From positions 24,710 to 88,709 of the forward strand of contig NZ_JAFFQA010000018.1 in the NCBI RefSeq assembly GCF_016919065.1: 64,000 nucleotides of DNA, given 5' to 3'. A program made the position numbers and the translations under genes. The notes below the pieces were generated by a model, which was given only the letters and a program-made list of their open reading frames with translations, had not been told where the DNA came from and did no database searches. Source of the stretch: Desulfobulbus rhabdoformis. GTDB taxonomy: Bacteria > Desulfobacterota > Desulfobulbia > Desulfobulbales > Desulfobulbaceae. Positions 44,610-53,572 of the stretch are shown one piece after another; within the stretch, counting starts at the first letter, position 1; each line of letters starts with the position of its first letter.

Positions 44610-45050
44610 ATGGATAGCCAATTTGCAACCAAGGTCTTGTTGGTTGATGACGAAACCGACTTTGTTGACCTGATGTCCCAGCGACTCGAAACCAGAGGGC
44701 TGCGTGTCCTTGCCGTCACCAGTGGCGAGGAAGCGGTTGGGTCCATGGACGATAAAAATATAGATGTTGCCGTTGTCGATCTGGCCATGCCGGGGATAGA
44801 CGGTATCGAAACTCTTATTCAAATAAAACAGGCTCGTCCTGATATCGAAGTCATCATGCTAACCGGTCATGCCACTATTCAAAGCGGCATAGAAGCGATG
44901 AAACATGGTGCGTGCGACTACCTGGAAAAACCTGTGGATCTTAACGTGCTCATGGAGAAGATCCGCTATGCCAAAGAAACGCGCATGGCGGCCATGGCAG
45001 AAAAATCCGCGCAAGAGGTACAGCACATTCTCAAAAGCAAGAGCTGGTAA
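44610..45050 (+). CDS. single-domain-type response regulator
   Basis: A 146-residue receiver protein. The acidic pair is in KVLLVDDETDFVDLM, acceptor Asp in VAVVDLAMPGIDG, the switch Thr in VIMLTGHAT and Lys in YLEKPVDLNVL. A short helical tail (about residues 120-146, rich in Ala and Lys) follows, with no DNA-binding domain. It probably relays phosphate between the kinases of this cluster or acts through protein contacts. The start has AAGGAGGGAG directly upstream. The sequence is close to the receivers in the genes at 43.3 and 52.5 kb, suggesting duplication within the cluster. Confidence 0.9.
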   Translation: MDSQFATKVLLVDDETDFVDLMSQRLETRGLRVLAVTSGEEAVGSMDDKNIDVAVVDLAMPGIDGIETLIQIKQARPDIEVIMLTGHATIQSGIEAMKHGACDYLEKPVDLNVLMEKIRYAKETRMAAMAEKSAQEVQHILKSKSW

Positions 45051-45190
45051 AAAAACAGCGTCCCTCGCTAGCCGTATCCACTGTCTAACATCCTGAAAGT
45101 ACGAAAGCAGGTCGCTTGAGCGAACCTGAACAGGAAAACTGTTTCCGGTGGTCGGCGAGCAAGAGAAGAACTTCTAAAGAGGATCAGGAA

Positions 45191-45733
45191 ATGAGCCAAA
45201 ACGAGAAAACCATAGCAGGGCTGATCATCCCCCTGGAGCAGTACCCCCATATACAGGAGAGCGCTTCACTGGAAGAGGCCATCATCCAGTTCAAGGAGTT
45301 TCTGCCGGATGGGCATGAACGGGTAGCCCATAATCAGCTGCTTGTGATCAACGATAAGGACCAGTTGGTTGGGCGGTTGACATTGATGGACATTATGCGG
45401 GGATTTGCTCCCCAGCTCTTTGGGAAGACCAAAGTAGAGCATTTTGACGGCAAAACTGGAGATTTTACAGATCTCGCCCTGTTGCTTGAAGAATCCACTT
45501 TTTCCGAATGCGGCAAAAATCGCAGCAAACCCATTTTGCCACTTGTGCAACCCATCAAGCTGACGCTGAGCCGGGAGACCCATCTTCTCAAAGCCCTGGT
45601 CATGATGTCGGCCCATAACGAGTTGAACGTTCCGGTTACCGAAAATGGACGTGTGATCGGGGTGCTTCGACTTGAAGAAATTTTCCTTGCCATGTGCAAC
45701 ACCTACTGTGTGCTGCCACAGGCGAACTCATGA
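45191..45733 (+). CDS. CBS-domain protein
   Basis: A 180-residue cytoplasmic protein with two CBS motifs: residues about 20-75 (SLEEAIIQFKEFL, QLLVINDKDQLVGRLTLMDI) and 115-175 (HLLKALVMMSAHNELNVPVT, GRVIGVLRLEEIF). CBS pairs bind adenine nucleotides and regulate linked transporters or enzymes. Ten bases after its stop begins the DASS transporter gene, so it probably senses energy state for transport or signalling. ATG at 45191 (AGGATCAGGAA) is preferred to an upstream TTG at 45116, which would add 25 residues of unlikely composition. Confidence 0.85.
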   Translation: MSQNEKTIAGLIIPLEQYPHIQESASLEEAIIQFKEFLPDGHERVAHNQLLVINDKDQLVGRLTLMDIMRGFAPQLFGKTKVEHFDGKTGDFTDLALLLEESTFSECGKNRSKPILPLVQPIKLTLSRETHLLKALVMMSAHNELNVPVTENGRVIGVLRLEEIFLAMCNTYCVLPQANS

Positions 45734-45743
45734 GGTGTGCCAA

Positions 45744-47234
45744 ATGTCTGCAATAGAAACGCTCAGCCTCCCGGAGGCTCAAAAGAAGATAGACTATAAA
45801 CGAATATTTTTTCTCCTGCTCGGTGTCGGGCTCTTTGCCTTTGTCTATTACTGCCCTCCCTGGCCGGATGCAATCGATCCCATGGGTGAACATTTTGTAC
45901 TCAGCAAGCAGGCCAAGGGCGCCTTGGCCGTGTTTTGCCTGGCCGCAACCTGGTGGGTCTTTGAGGTGGTGCCCATTGGTGTGACCAGCTTGACCATTGG
46001 CGCGCTCCAGGCCCTGTTCATGATCCGTGATCCCAAGGTGGCCTTCAAAGATTTCATGGATCCCTCGGTGCTTTTTATCTTTGGTTCCATCGTCATTGGC
46101 ATGGTCTTCACCAAGACCGGACTCACCAAACGTATCGCCTATAAGATGCTCTCTATCGTGGGCGAGAAGACCAACATGATTCTTCTGGGGTGCTTTGTCA
46201 TGACGGCAGCCCTGACCCATGTCATGGCGCATACGGCAGTGGCAGCCACCATGTTTCCGCTTTTGATGGCCATTCATGCCCTCTACAGCGAAGACGGCCA
46301 GCCGACTAAGTTTGGTAAGGGCATGTTTATCGGCATGGCGTATGTGGCCGGTGCCGGTTCCATTATTACCCTTTTAGGTGCCGCGAGGGGTGCGGTTGCC
46401 CTTGGTTTTTATAAAGACATCATGAATGTCGACATCAGCTTTTTTCAACTCACAGCCTATATGTTTCCCATTGGCTGGCTGATGACCTTTTTGCTTTGGG
46501 GGTTGATGCTGCTGGTGTTCAAACCGGAACGTGCACGCATTCCCGGGCTGAAGGAAAAGTCCAAGCGTATGTATTTGGAGCTGGGTGCCTGGAGTCGTCA
46601 GGAAATTCTCACCGCGCTCATCGTTTTTGCAACGATTTTGGTTATTGCCCTGAAGAATTTCATCCCGGCCCTTAGTGGCCTGAATAAGACCGGTATATTG
46701 CTGGTTTCCACCATCGCATTTTTCGTCCTCAATATCCTGGATTTGGATGATCTTGAGGAGATCCCCTGGAACATCATTTTGCTCTTTGCCGGTGCCATGT
46801 CTATCGGTTTCTGCCTCTGGGAGACCGGGGCCGCCAAATGGCTGGCCGTCAACTGGCTGGTACTCTTTCAAAATGCACCTCCCTTGGTGTTTATCCTTGG
46901 CATGGCCTTTTTTGTGATGATCATGACCAACTTTATTATGAACGTGGCGGCAATCGCCATCTCGCTGCCGGTGGCCCTGGTTATAGCCCCCTATCTCGGA
47001 GTGGCGGGAGAGGTCATCCTTTTTTCTTCGCTGATTGTTGCCGGTATGCCTTTTCTGTTGCTGGTGGGAGCGGCTCCCAATGCCATTGCCTATAATTCCA
47101 AGCAATTTACCACTGGCGAGTTTTTTCTCTGGGGAGTCCCGGCAAGTATTCTTCTGATGGGCGTGACCTGGTTGGCTGTCACTGTAATTTGGCCGCTGAT
47201 GGGTATGCAGGTCTATGTACCCAAAGTCATGTAA
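45744..47234 (+). CDS. SLC13/DASS family anion symporter
   Basis: A 496-residue inner-membrane protein with about 12 helices. It fits the divalent-anion:sodium symporter family: GALAVFCLAATWWVFEVVPI, FGSIVIGMVFTKTGLTKRIA, then the two substrate/sodium hairpins. The first hairpin reads MAHTAVAATMFP where most members have SNT-AAT, and the second reads MTNFIMNVAAIAISLPVAL. Family substrates are sulfate, di- and tricarboxylates. In a sulfate reducer sulfate or a dicarboxylate is plausible, unproven. ATG at 45744 has GAGGTG before it. It is followed by an NhaD antiporter that could restore the sodium gradient. Confidence 0.87.
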   Translation: MSAIETLSLPEAQKKIDYKRIFFLLLGVGLFAFVYYCPPWPDAIDPMGEHFVLSKQAKGALAVFCLAATWWVFEVVPIGVTSLTIGALQALFMIRDPKVAFKDFMDPSVLFIFGSIVIGMVFTKTGLTKRIAYKMLSIVGEKTNMILLGCFVMTAALTHVMAHTAVAATMFPLLMAIHALYSEDGQPTKFGKGMFIGMAYVAGAGSIITLLGAARGAVALGFYKDIMNVDISFFQLTAYMFPIGWLMTFLLWGLMLLVFKPERARIPGLKEKSKRMYLELGAWSRQEILTALIVFATILVIALKNFIPALSGLNKTGILLVSTIAFFVLNILDLDDLEEIPWNIILLFAGAMSIGFCLWETGAAKWLAVNWLVLFQNAPPLVFILGMAFFVMIMTNFIMNVAAIAISLPVALVIAPYLGVAGEVILFSSLIVAGMPFLLLVGAAPNAIAYNSKQFTTGEFFLWGVPASILLMGVTWLAVTVIWPLMGMQVYVPKVM

Positions 47235-47328
47235 GCAGATAGATTGAAACGCTAATGCAATGTCTGGAAGCACCGGTCAAGCGGCTGCCTGGCCGGTGCC
47301 AACCCCCTTAAGCAAAATGGAGGAACGT

Positions 47329-48780
47329 GTGAACCACCTTGTTTGTAAAACTCTGGGTCTAACCCTCTTGAGTCTCTTCACCTTAACCGTTTCCACTGCC
47401 TGGGCCGCCGGTGGTGGAGCGCAGATCGACTTAACGTCAAGCCCTGTTGGCTATCTCTGCCTGGCGCTCTTTATCGGGGCATATGGGTTGGTCATCGCAG
47501 AAGAGTACACCCATATGCGCAAGTCAAAACCTGTTCTGCTGGCAGCAGGGCTCATTTGGGGAATCATTGCCTGGGTTTATGCCGCCAACGGCTTTACCCA
47601 TGAGGCTGAAACCGCAGTCCGCCACAACATTTTGGAATATGCTGAGCTTTTTCTCTTTTTGTTGGTGGCGATGACCTATATTAATGCCATGGAAGAGCGG
47701 CAAGTCTTTGCAGCTTTACGTGATAGGTTGGTCAATGCCGGGTATTCACTCCGAAAACTTTTTTGGGTCACCGGGGCGCTCGCCTTTTTTATCTCCCCCA
47801 TTGCCGACAACTTGACCACAGCACTGTTGATGTGTGCTGTTGTTCTAGCCATCGGCAGGGATAATCAAAAATTTGTGCTTCTGGCCTGTATAAATATCGT
47901 GGTCGCGGCCAATGCAGGTGGCGCCTTCAGCCCATTTGGCGATATCACCACGCTGATGGTCTGGCAGAAGGGCGTTATCGATTTCTGGACTTTTTTTCAC
48001 CTTTTCATTCCTTCAGCCGTGAACTGGCTTGTGCCGGCTTCTATCATGCACTTTGCTCTCCCCCAGGAACAGCCGGCCCCCTGCGAGGGAATGGCCTCTA
48101 TGAAACGAGGGGCTGTGGTGGTTATGCTGCTTTTCCTGGCGACTATCGTTACCGCTGTGAGTTTTCATAACTTTCTCCATCTGCCTCCGATGATGGGCAT
48201 GATGACCGGTCTGGCGTACCTGAAATTTTATGGATTTTACCTGAAAAGGACCCATAAAAATCTTCCGGGATCCACCGGTTATGATGAGGAGAAAGCCGAT
48301 GAACGCATCGGCGATACCGTGGCCTTTGATGTCTTTCGCAAGGTAGCCAGGGCAGAGTGGGATACGCTGATGTTCTTTTATGGGGTCATTCTCTGCGTTG
48401 GCGGCCTGGGTTTTATCGGCTATCTGACCATCGTTTCCAAGGTGATGTTTGTTGATTGGGGCCCATTGCCAGCCAATGTCATGGTAGGTGTGCTCTCTGC
48501 CCTGGTCGATAATATTCCGGTTATGTTTGCCGTGCTGACCATGTTTCCGGATATGTCCGCGGGCCACTGGTTGCTGGTAACACTCACCGCTGGTGTTGGT
48601 GGCAGCATGCTCTCTATCGGCTCGGCCGCTGGTGTTGCCCTTATGGGACAGGCTCGCGGCAAATACACCTTTTTTGGACATCTGCGCTGGCTTCCGGCCA
48701 TTGCTCTGGGCTACGCGGCCAGTATTGTTGTTCATTTGCTGGTCAATGGGCGTTTTTTTGATGGGGTGCCGCTAACCTGA
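47329..48780 (+). CDS. nhaD: NhaD-type sodium/proton antiporter
   Basis: A 483-residue membrane protein with a signal-like first helix (LGLTLLSLFTLTVSTAWAA) and then about 12 more. It belongs to the NhaD branch of the ion-transporter superfamily: FFISPIADNLTTALLMCAVV, NAGGAFSPFGDITTLMVWQ, ALVDNIPVMFAVLTMFP and GVGGSMLSIGSAAGVALMGQ, with Asp and Asn residues of the ion path. It expels Na+ in exchange for H+. The GTG at 47329 is chosen because GGAGG stands five bases upstream; ATG at 47317 overlaps that site. It forms one unit with the DASS transporter, which should import Na+ with its anion. Confidence 0.9.
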   Translation: MNHLVCKTLGLTLLSLFTLTVSTAWAAGGGAQIDLTSSPVGYLCLALFIGAYGLVIAEEYTHMRKSKPVLLAAGLIWGIIAWVYAANGFTHEAETAVRHNILEYAELFLFLLVAMTYINAMEERQVFAALRDRLVNAGYSLRKLFWVTGALAFFISPIADNLTTALLMCAVVLAIGRDNQKFVLLACINIVVAANAGGAFSPFGDITTLMVWQKGVIDFWTFFHLFIPSAVNWLVPASIMHFALPQEQPAPCEGMASMKRGAVVVMLLFLATIVTAVSFHNFLHLPPMMGMMTGLAYLKFYGFYLKRTHKNLPGSTGYDEEKADERIGDTVAFDVFRKVARAEWDTLMFFYGVILCVGGLGFIGYLTIVSKVMFVDWGPLPANVMVGVLSALVDNIPVMFAVLTMFPDMSAGHWLLVTLTAGVGGSMLSIGSAAGVALMGQARGKYTFFGHLRWLPAIALGYAASIVVHLLVNGRFFDGVPLT

Positions 48781-48804
48781 AAGAAGAGAAGACGAGGCTC
48801 TGTT

Positions 48805-48870
48805 CCCCCGAGGTTGAAAATGGTTGTAGCACCCCGTGTCCCCCCAGCACGGCTTTTCCCCTCGGGGGGA
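48805..48870 (+). other. long GC-rich stem-loop after nhaD
   Basis: TCCCCCGAGG (48805-48814) pairs with CCTCGGGGGGA (48860-48870), enclosing a smaller hairpin. No U run follows, so it may slow decay or limit transcription into the activator gene rather than stop it fully. Confidence 0.5.
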
Positions 48871-48965
48871 CGCTTTGCCATGACGGTGATCGAGAAAAGA
48901 GGTATTATCGAAGCTTGTTCCCGTACTGTCTCGATTTTTCATCTCTATCCTGGGGGACCCGGCCT

Positions 48966-50354
48966 ATGAAGCATGCCTCTTTTTTAAAAAATCAGACCAT
49001 CATGGTCGAATTGCTCAATGCCATCCCCCACGGGATTGCCCTGTTGGATGCAAATCTCTGTATCGCCGGCATGAACCGATTCCTTGAGGCCATGCTCGGC
49101 TATACTACCGAAGAGGTGCGTGGCGTCTACGGAGACTTTATCCTGCGTACAAGTCTTGGCAGCAACGATCAGGTGGTCCGGACGGTCATGGAGACAGGGC
49201 AATCGGTTTCCCAGGACAGCACCCTTATCAACAAGGCGCGAAAAAAAATTCCGGTTGGCTGTACCATTTCCCGACTTGAAGATGCAACCGGTGCCAGGGC
49301 CGTGTTGATAGTGTTGGAGGATATGTCGGCTTTGCAGGAAGCGCGGGCGGCCTGCAAACATGCGGATGCCGCTGGAGATATCCTCGGGCATAGCCCGCAG
49401 ATGAAAGAGGTCTTTGCCATGATGTCAGTCCTGGCGAAGACCGACGCATCGGTTTTGATCACCGGCGAGACAGGAACGGGAAAAGATAAAATTGCCGAAC
49501 AGTTACACACACTCTCTTCCAGAGGCAGGCAGCCATTTATAAAGGTCAACTGTGGGGCCCTGCCTGAGGCGCTCTTGGAATCGGAACTCTTTGGTCATGT
49601 AAAAGGTGCCTTTACCGGGGCTGTGAAGGAACATAAGGGAATGTTTCGCCTGGCTGATAAGGGGACGATTTTTTTAACAGAAATAGGCGATCTCTCTTTG
49701 CCCTTGCAGGTAAAACTGCTCTCTGTGCTCGATGATCATGAGTTTTATCCTGTTGGCAGCAGTAAAAAAGTAAGTGTTGATGTGCGGGTGATTGCCGCCA
49801 CGCATAAACCGCTACGGGCTGAAGTCCGTCGTGGAACTTTTCGCGAGGATCTGTTTTATCGCCTCAATGTTCTCCATTTGCATGTGCCCCCCCTGCGGGA
49901 ACGTGAAGGGGATGTGCGGCTGCTTTTGGATCATTTTCTTCAGTTTTTTGCTCAGCGACTAGGGAAAAATATGGCGGGCTTTACTCCTAAGGCGCTCGAG
50001 CCACTTGTTCATTTTTCTTATCCGGGCAATGTGCGGGAACTGCGAAATATAGTGGAATATGCCGTCAATATGAGCCGGGGGGAGAGGGTCACCTTTAAAG
50101 ATCTACCGCCTTACGCTCTGCAACCAGTCGGGGCAGATTTTGACGAGAGCGAAGAGGATAAGACAACGCTGGGAAGTGATACTGCGCCCCCTCTCCAGCA
50201 CGAAAAACCACTGGCAGGGTGGGCTCAGGTAGAGCGGGATCGCCTCCTTGATGCCCTGAGTAAAACAGGGGGGAACCGTTCTGAAGCCGCTGCCCTGCTC
50301 GGATGTGGAAGGACAACCCTCTGGCGAAAAATGAAGAAATATGACTTGGCCTAG
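48966..50354 (+). CDS. sigma-54 activator with PAS sensor
   Basis: A 462-residue NtrC-family activator. Residues about 12-125 are a PAS domain (LNAIPHGIALLDANLCIAGM, MLGYTTEEVRGVYGDFIL). Residues about 140-365 are the AAA+ core with Walker A GETGTGKDKIAE, the sigma-54 contact GAFTGA, Walker B GTIFLTEIGDLS and the arginine region FREDLFYRLNVLHLHVPPLR. The last 45 residues are a Fis-type helix-turn-helix (NRSEAAALLGCGRTTLWRKM). It is a good candidate to act on the sigma-54 promoter at 43.2 kb. PAS may sense redox or a metabolite. The ATG at 48966 has GGGGGA about ten bases upstream. Confidence 0.92.
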   Translation: MKHASFLKNQTIMVELLNAIPHGIALLDANLCIAGMNRFLEAMLGYTTEEVRGVYGDFILRTSLGSNDQVVRTVMETGQSVSQDSTLINKARKKIPVGCTISRLEDATGARAVLIVLEDMSALQEARAACKHADAAGDILGHSPQMKEVFAMMSVLAKTDASVLITGETGTGKDKIAEQLHTLSSRGRQPFIKVNCGALPEALLESELFGHVKGAFTGAVKEHKGMFRLADKGTIFLTEIGDLSLPLQVKLLSVLDDHEFYPVGSSKKVSVDVRVIAATHKPLRAEVRRGTFREDLFYRLNVLHLHVPPLREREGDVRLLLDHFLQFFAQRLGKNMAGFTPKALEPLVHFSYPGNVRELRNIVEYAVNMSRGERVTFKDLPPYALQPVGADFDESEEDKTTLGSDTAPPLQHEKPLAGWAQVERDRLLDALSKTGGNRSEAAALLGCGRTTLWRKMKKYDLA

Positions 50355-50366
50355 GAGAAGACAGTT

Positions 50367-50720
50367 TTGAAGATACTCTTGACTATCCGGGGAGATTATG
50401 TCGCCCCAAGGTTTGACTGTGCCGCCGAGGTTCTCATTGCCACCTGTTATGACCATCAACTTCTGGAGGAGCCTCGTTCTATCATTCTTGACCATGTCTC
50501 CGCAGAGCGTATCTGTGATATTGCCCTGAAAGAAAATATTGGAATGCTTATTTGCGGAGGGATTGAAGAACAGCATTATCAATTTCTCGTCTGGAAGCAT
50601 ATCAAGGTGTTTGACGGCATTGTTGGGCCTTATGATCCTGTTTTGCACGCCGCAATTGAAGGCCATTTAACAGCTGGTTCCTTGTTTCCCGGGGTGACTA
50701 CCTGGGGGGTACGCGCATGA
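50367..50720 (+). CDS. NifX/NifB-C-like (dinitrogenase cofactor domain) protein
   Basis: A 117-residue protein of the small alpha/beta family that includes NifX, NafY and the C-terminal part of NifB. It opens KILLTIRGDYVAPRFDCAAE, with AERICDIALKENIGMLICGG in the centre. Family members bind metal clusters or act as small carriers; no nif genes lie nearby. The TTG at 50367 is taken as start because GGAGAAGACA precedes it and it fits the domain beginning. Its stop overlaps the start of the histidine kinase gene (ATGA). In Desulfobacterota such proteins often stand beside two-component genes, perhaps as ligand or redox sensors. Confidence 0.75.
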   Translation: MKILLTIRGDYVAPRFDCAAEVLIATCYDHQLLEEPRSIILDHVSAERICDIALKENIGMLICGGIEEQHYQFLVWKHIKVFDGIVGPYDPVLHAAIEGHLTAGSLFPGVTTWGVRA

Positions 50721-52498
50721 ATACAAAACGGATGTGGATATCACGGTTATTACCATCGCCCTCCGAGTATTTTGAAGATACCGCCGAGATGGAGAAGAAC
50801 TATCGCTATTTTTCACGACGGCTCTTTGTTCTGCTTCTTGGGCTCACCATGACCCCGTTGATTATTGTTTCTGGGCTCTTGCATTACCAATATCAGAATT
50901 TATTACAGAAAAATGAGCTGACCCAGTTGGTGTTGAACCTGGAGCAGTCGCAAAACACCATCGAGCGCTTTGTCTCCAAACTCCAATCTATTATTAAGTT
51001 TGTTGCTCGGGATGATCGCTATGAGGAGCTAAGGAATACCGAAGAACTGAAAGCATTGTTTGTGCGCCTGCAGCAGGAATATCCAGATTTCGCCGATATC
51101 GAGGTGATTGACTCCAGCGGTCGGCAGCAATCCTATATCGGGCCCTATGAACTAAGTGGCAACGATTATACCCAGCAAAACTGGTATAAGGAGGTTCTGC
51201 AGCGAGGGGTCTATCTCAGCAATGTCTTTTCAGGCTTTCGCCAGGTCCCTCATTTTGTTATTGCCGTGAGTAGAAAGCTTCCCGACAACAAAGGTTCCTG
51301 GGTTTTACGCGTCACCATTGACGTCAACACTCTCCAGCGTTATGTGGATATCGGTGTCACCAACTCGATCAGTGATGTCTATCTGGTGGATGCCGCGGGA
51401 AACCTGCAGACCAAGCCGAGAAAGTACGGTCTGATAGGAGAGAAGAGTGTTTTGCTCCATGATTACGGCCTGACCGAATATTCCATCAGCGAGACTCTGG
51501 CTGACTATCAGCAACTTTTAGTCAAAAATGCCGATGTGACCGTGGTGAAGACTCCTGAAGGGAATGAAGTGCTCCATGCGGCAATTGATTTGCAGTCAAC
51601 GCCCTGGAGGCTGGTTTTGGTGAAAGATCTCTATCTAGACGGCAATGCCTGGTTCTTTTTCCAACTGCGGCTTTTCAGTATTATTCTGGGCTGTATCCTC
51701 TTGGGAGTCTTGATTCTCCTGCGGATGAGCCATGTCATCACCGCGCATATCCGCCAGTCGGACAGACGCAGGCAGCACTTTTTTCTGGAGGCGGAGAGTG
51801 CCAATAAACTCGCTGCCATCGGGCGCCTTGCCGCCGGGGTTGCCCATGAAATCAATAATCCCCTGTCAATCATTAACCAGAAAACCGGGCTGGTCATGGA
51901 TTATTTTGAAATGACGGAGGATTTCAAATATAAGCAGGCTATGGAGCAGGCGCTCAATGGCGTTCAGGAATCTGTAAATCGATGCCGAACCATTACCCAT
52001 CGTCTTCTGGGCTTTGCCCGACATACGGACGTCATGATCGAAGAGCTCGATATGAACCAGCTGCTGCAGGAAGTGGTGGCTTTTCTAGCCAAAGAGGCCA
52101 CCTATAACCAGATAGCCATCAATTTTGATCTGGATGAGGGGCTGAAGCATATTCAGAGCGATCGCGGACAGTTGCAACAAGTTTTTCTTAATATTATCAA
52201 TAACGCAATCGATGCCATCGGCAATGAAGGGACCATCCTGCTGAAAACTCGGATGCAGAAGGAAGACGGCATCCGTATTACTGTGGTGGACGATGGACCA
52301 GGGATGTCTGTTGAGGTGGTGCAACGCATTTTCGACCCATTTTTTACTACCAAGGAAACAGGGAAGGGGACAGGGCTTGGACTGTCTATCACCTATGGAA
52401 TATTAAAAAAACTCGGAGGCGACATTCAGGTGAACTCCGAGCCGGGGCAGGGGGCTACATTTACAATTGTTCTCCCTCTGGTTCAAGAACAGCAATGA
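50717..52498 (+). CDS. membrane histidine kinase with periplasmic Cache-type sensor
   Basis: A 593-residue kinase. Helix one at about 33-55 (LFVLLLGLTMTPLIIVSGLL) and helix two at about 310-335 (LFSIILGCILLGVLILL) frame a 250-residue periplasmic sensor of the double-Cache kind (DFADIEVIDSSGRQQSYIGP; WYKEVLQRGVYLSNVFSGFR). HisKA follows with AIGRLAAGVAHEINNPLSII, then the HATPase with NIINNAIDAIG, DDGPGMS and GTGLGLSITYGIL. Cache domains usually bind small organic acids or amino acids, consistent with the nearby anion transporter. Ten bases after its stop starts a response regulator, its likely partner. Confidence 0.93.
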   Translation: MNTKRMWISRLLPSPSEYFEDTAEMEKNYRYFSRRLFVLLLGLTMTPLIIVSGLLHYQYQNLLQKNELTQLVLNLEQSQNTIERFVSKLQSIIKFVARDDRYEELRNTEELKALFVRLQQEYPDFADIEVIDSSGRQQSYIGPYELSGNDYTQQNWYKEVLQRGVYLSNVFSGFRQVPHFVIAVSRKLPDNKGSWVLRVTIDVNTLQRYVDIGVTNSISDVYLVDAAGNLQTKPRKYGLIGEKSVLLHDYGLTEYSISETLADYQQLLVKNADVTVVKTPEGNEVLHAAIDLQSTPWRLVLVKDLYLDGNAWFFFQLRLFSIILGCILLGVLILLRMSHVITAHIRQSDRRRQHFFLEAESANKLAAIGRLAAGVAHEINNPLSIINQKTGLVMDYFEMTEDFKYKQAMEQALNGVQESVNRCRTITHRLLGFARHTDVMIEELDMNQLLQEVVAFLAKEATYNQIAINFDLDEGLKHIQSDRGQLQQVFLNIINNAIDAIGNEGTILLKTRMQKEDGIRITVVDDGPGMSVEVVQRIFDPFFTTKETGKGTGLGLSITYGILKKLGGDIQVNSEPGQGATFTIVLPLVQEQQ

Positions 52499-52507
52499 GG
52501 GCAACGG

Positions 52508-52897
52508 ATGATACAGGGCAAAATATTAATTATAGACGATGAAGTGGAATTCGCCTCCACCCTGCGCCAGCGACTTGCTCTGCGGGGTATGGATGTCAGC
52601 GATGCACATAGCGGCACAGAAGGGCTTGAACAGCTTGCAGGCTACAAACCCGATATCGTCCTGCTGGATTTAAAAATGCCGGATATGAACGGGTTGGATA
52701 TTTTGAGCCTGATCAAGGAAAAGTATCCACACACCGAGGTAATCATGCTCACAGGGCACGGCTCTGTTGCCGCCGGAATAGAGGCTATGGAAAAAGGTGC
52801 CTTTGACTACATCATGAAGCCAGTGGATTTACGTGATTTGCTGGTGAAAATCGAACAGGCCGCTGCCGGCATGGAGCAGACTTCTCATGGACAGTGA
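52508..52897 (+). CDS. single-domain response regulator
   Basis: A 129-residue receiver with KILIIDDEVEF, acceptor Asp in IVLLDLKMPDMNG, Thr in VIMLTGHGS and Lys in YIMKPVDLRDL. No output domain. It directly follows the Cache kinase and overlaps the next gene by 11 bases. It is most likely phosphorylated by that kinase and passes the signal on by protein contact or phosphotransfer. Confidence 0.92.
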   Translation: MIQGKILIIDDEVEFASTLRQRLALRGMDVSDAHSGTEGLEQLAGYKPDIVLLDLKMPDMNGLDILSLIKEKYPHTEVIMLTGHGSVAAGIEAMEKGAFDYIMKPVDLRDLLVKIEQAAAGMEQTSHGQ

Positions 52898-53555
52898 TAG
52901 CATAAATACCCTGCGTGCCGAGCAGCTTGACTCCTACGGGAGGCTGCTGGCTGGTTTTTCCCATGAAATGAAAAATCATATGGGCGTGATTCGTGAATCA
53001 AGCGGCCTTTTGCAGGATCTGGTTGCCATGCATGGTGCGCATTTGGATGAGCAGGTGCGCACTCGACTGGAAAAGGCAACGGCAATGATAGAAGAGCGGG
53101 TTAAAACTACCGCTCAAATGTTGCACCATCTCAGTGGTTTTGCCCATAGAAGCGATGTCGCCTGTTCAGCCTTTCAACCCGGACAGGTGGTTGAGGAGCT
53201 CTGTATGTTCCTGCAGCGCTTTGCCAGGTTGAGCAAGTGTGAACTGGCATGGCGCACCGAACCGGGAGCCATCTCCATTCACAACGATCCGAGTCTGCTT
53301 CATCATCTTCTCTATAGACTTTTTGCACTCGTTCAGGAGCGGTTTGAGCCTGGTGACAGTCTGCTCATAGAGACCGGAGCGGATGACGGACAGGCGATGA
53401 TTTGTTTTTACTACCGAGGCGCGCCTGCAACGCAATTGAACCTGCCTGAAGAACTCAACCTTCCCCTTGCGCTCCTGCAGGGAAGCTGCGTCATAGAGAA
53501 AAGGGACGGGGGGCATGAAATACGGGTGCGTATCCCTTCGCTTCCTCTTGCTTAA
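52887..53555 (+). CDS. histidine-kinase-like protein with DHp domain and no clear ATP site
   Basis: A 222-residue soluble protein. Residues about 12-95 are a DHp/HisKA-like helical hairpin with a candidate phospho-His in RLLAGFSHEMKNHMGVI. The following part has the length of a reduced HATPase domain (LLHHLLYRLFALVQERFEPG; GGHEIRVRIPS), but the N-box Asn and the Gly-rich G1/G2 boxes are not recognisable. It may therefore be a phosphotransfer protein or a phosphatase for the regulator whose gene it overlaps, rather than a kinase. This is inference from missing motifs. Confidence 0.75.
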   Translation: MDSDSINTLRAEQLDSYGRLLAGFSHEMKNHMGVIRESSGLLQDLVAMHGAHLDEQVRTRLEKATAMIEERVKTTAQMLHHLSGFAHRSDVACSAFQPGQVVEELCMFLQRFARLSKCELAWRTEPGAISIHNDPSLLHHLLYRLFALVQERFEPGDSLLIETGADDGQAMICFYYRGAPATQLNLPEELNLPLALLQGSCVIEKRDGGHEIRVRIPSLPLA

Positions 53556-53572
53556 GCGGGAAGGGGGAACCA

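Noticed and set aside
45636..48735. Open frames on the minus strand opposite the CBS, DASS and NhaD genes, up to about 300 codons
   Set aside because: Composition is His/Gln/Lys-rich and without secondary-structure logic, typical for the reverse of membrane-protein genes.
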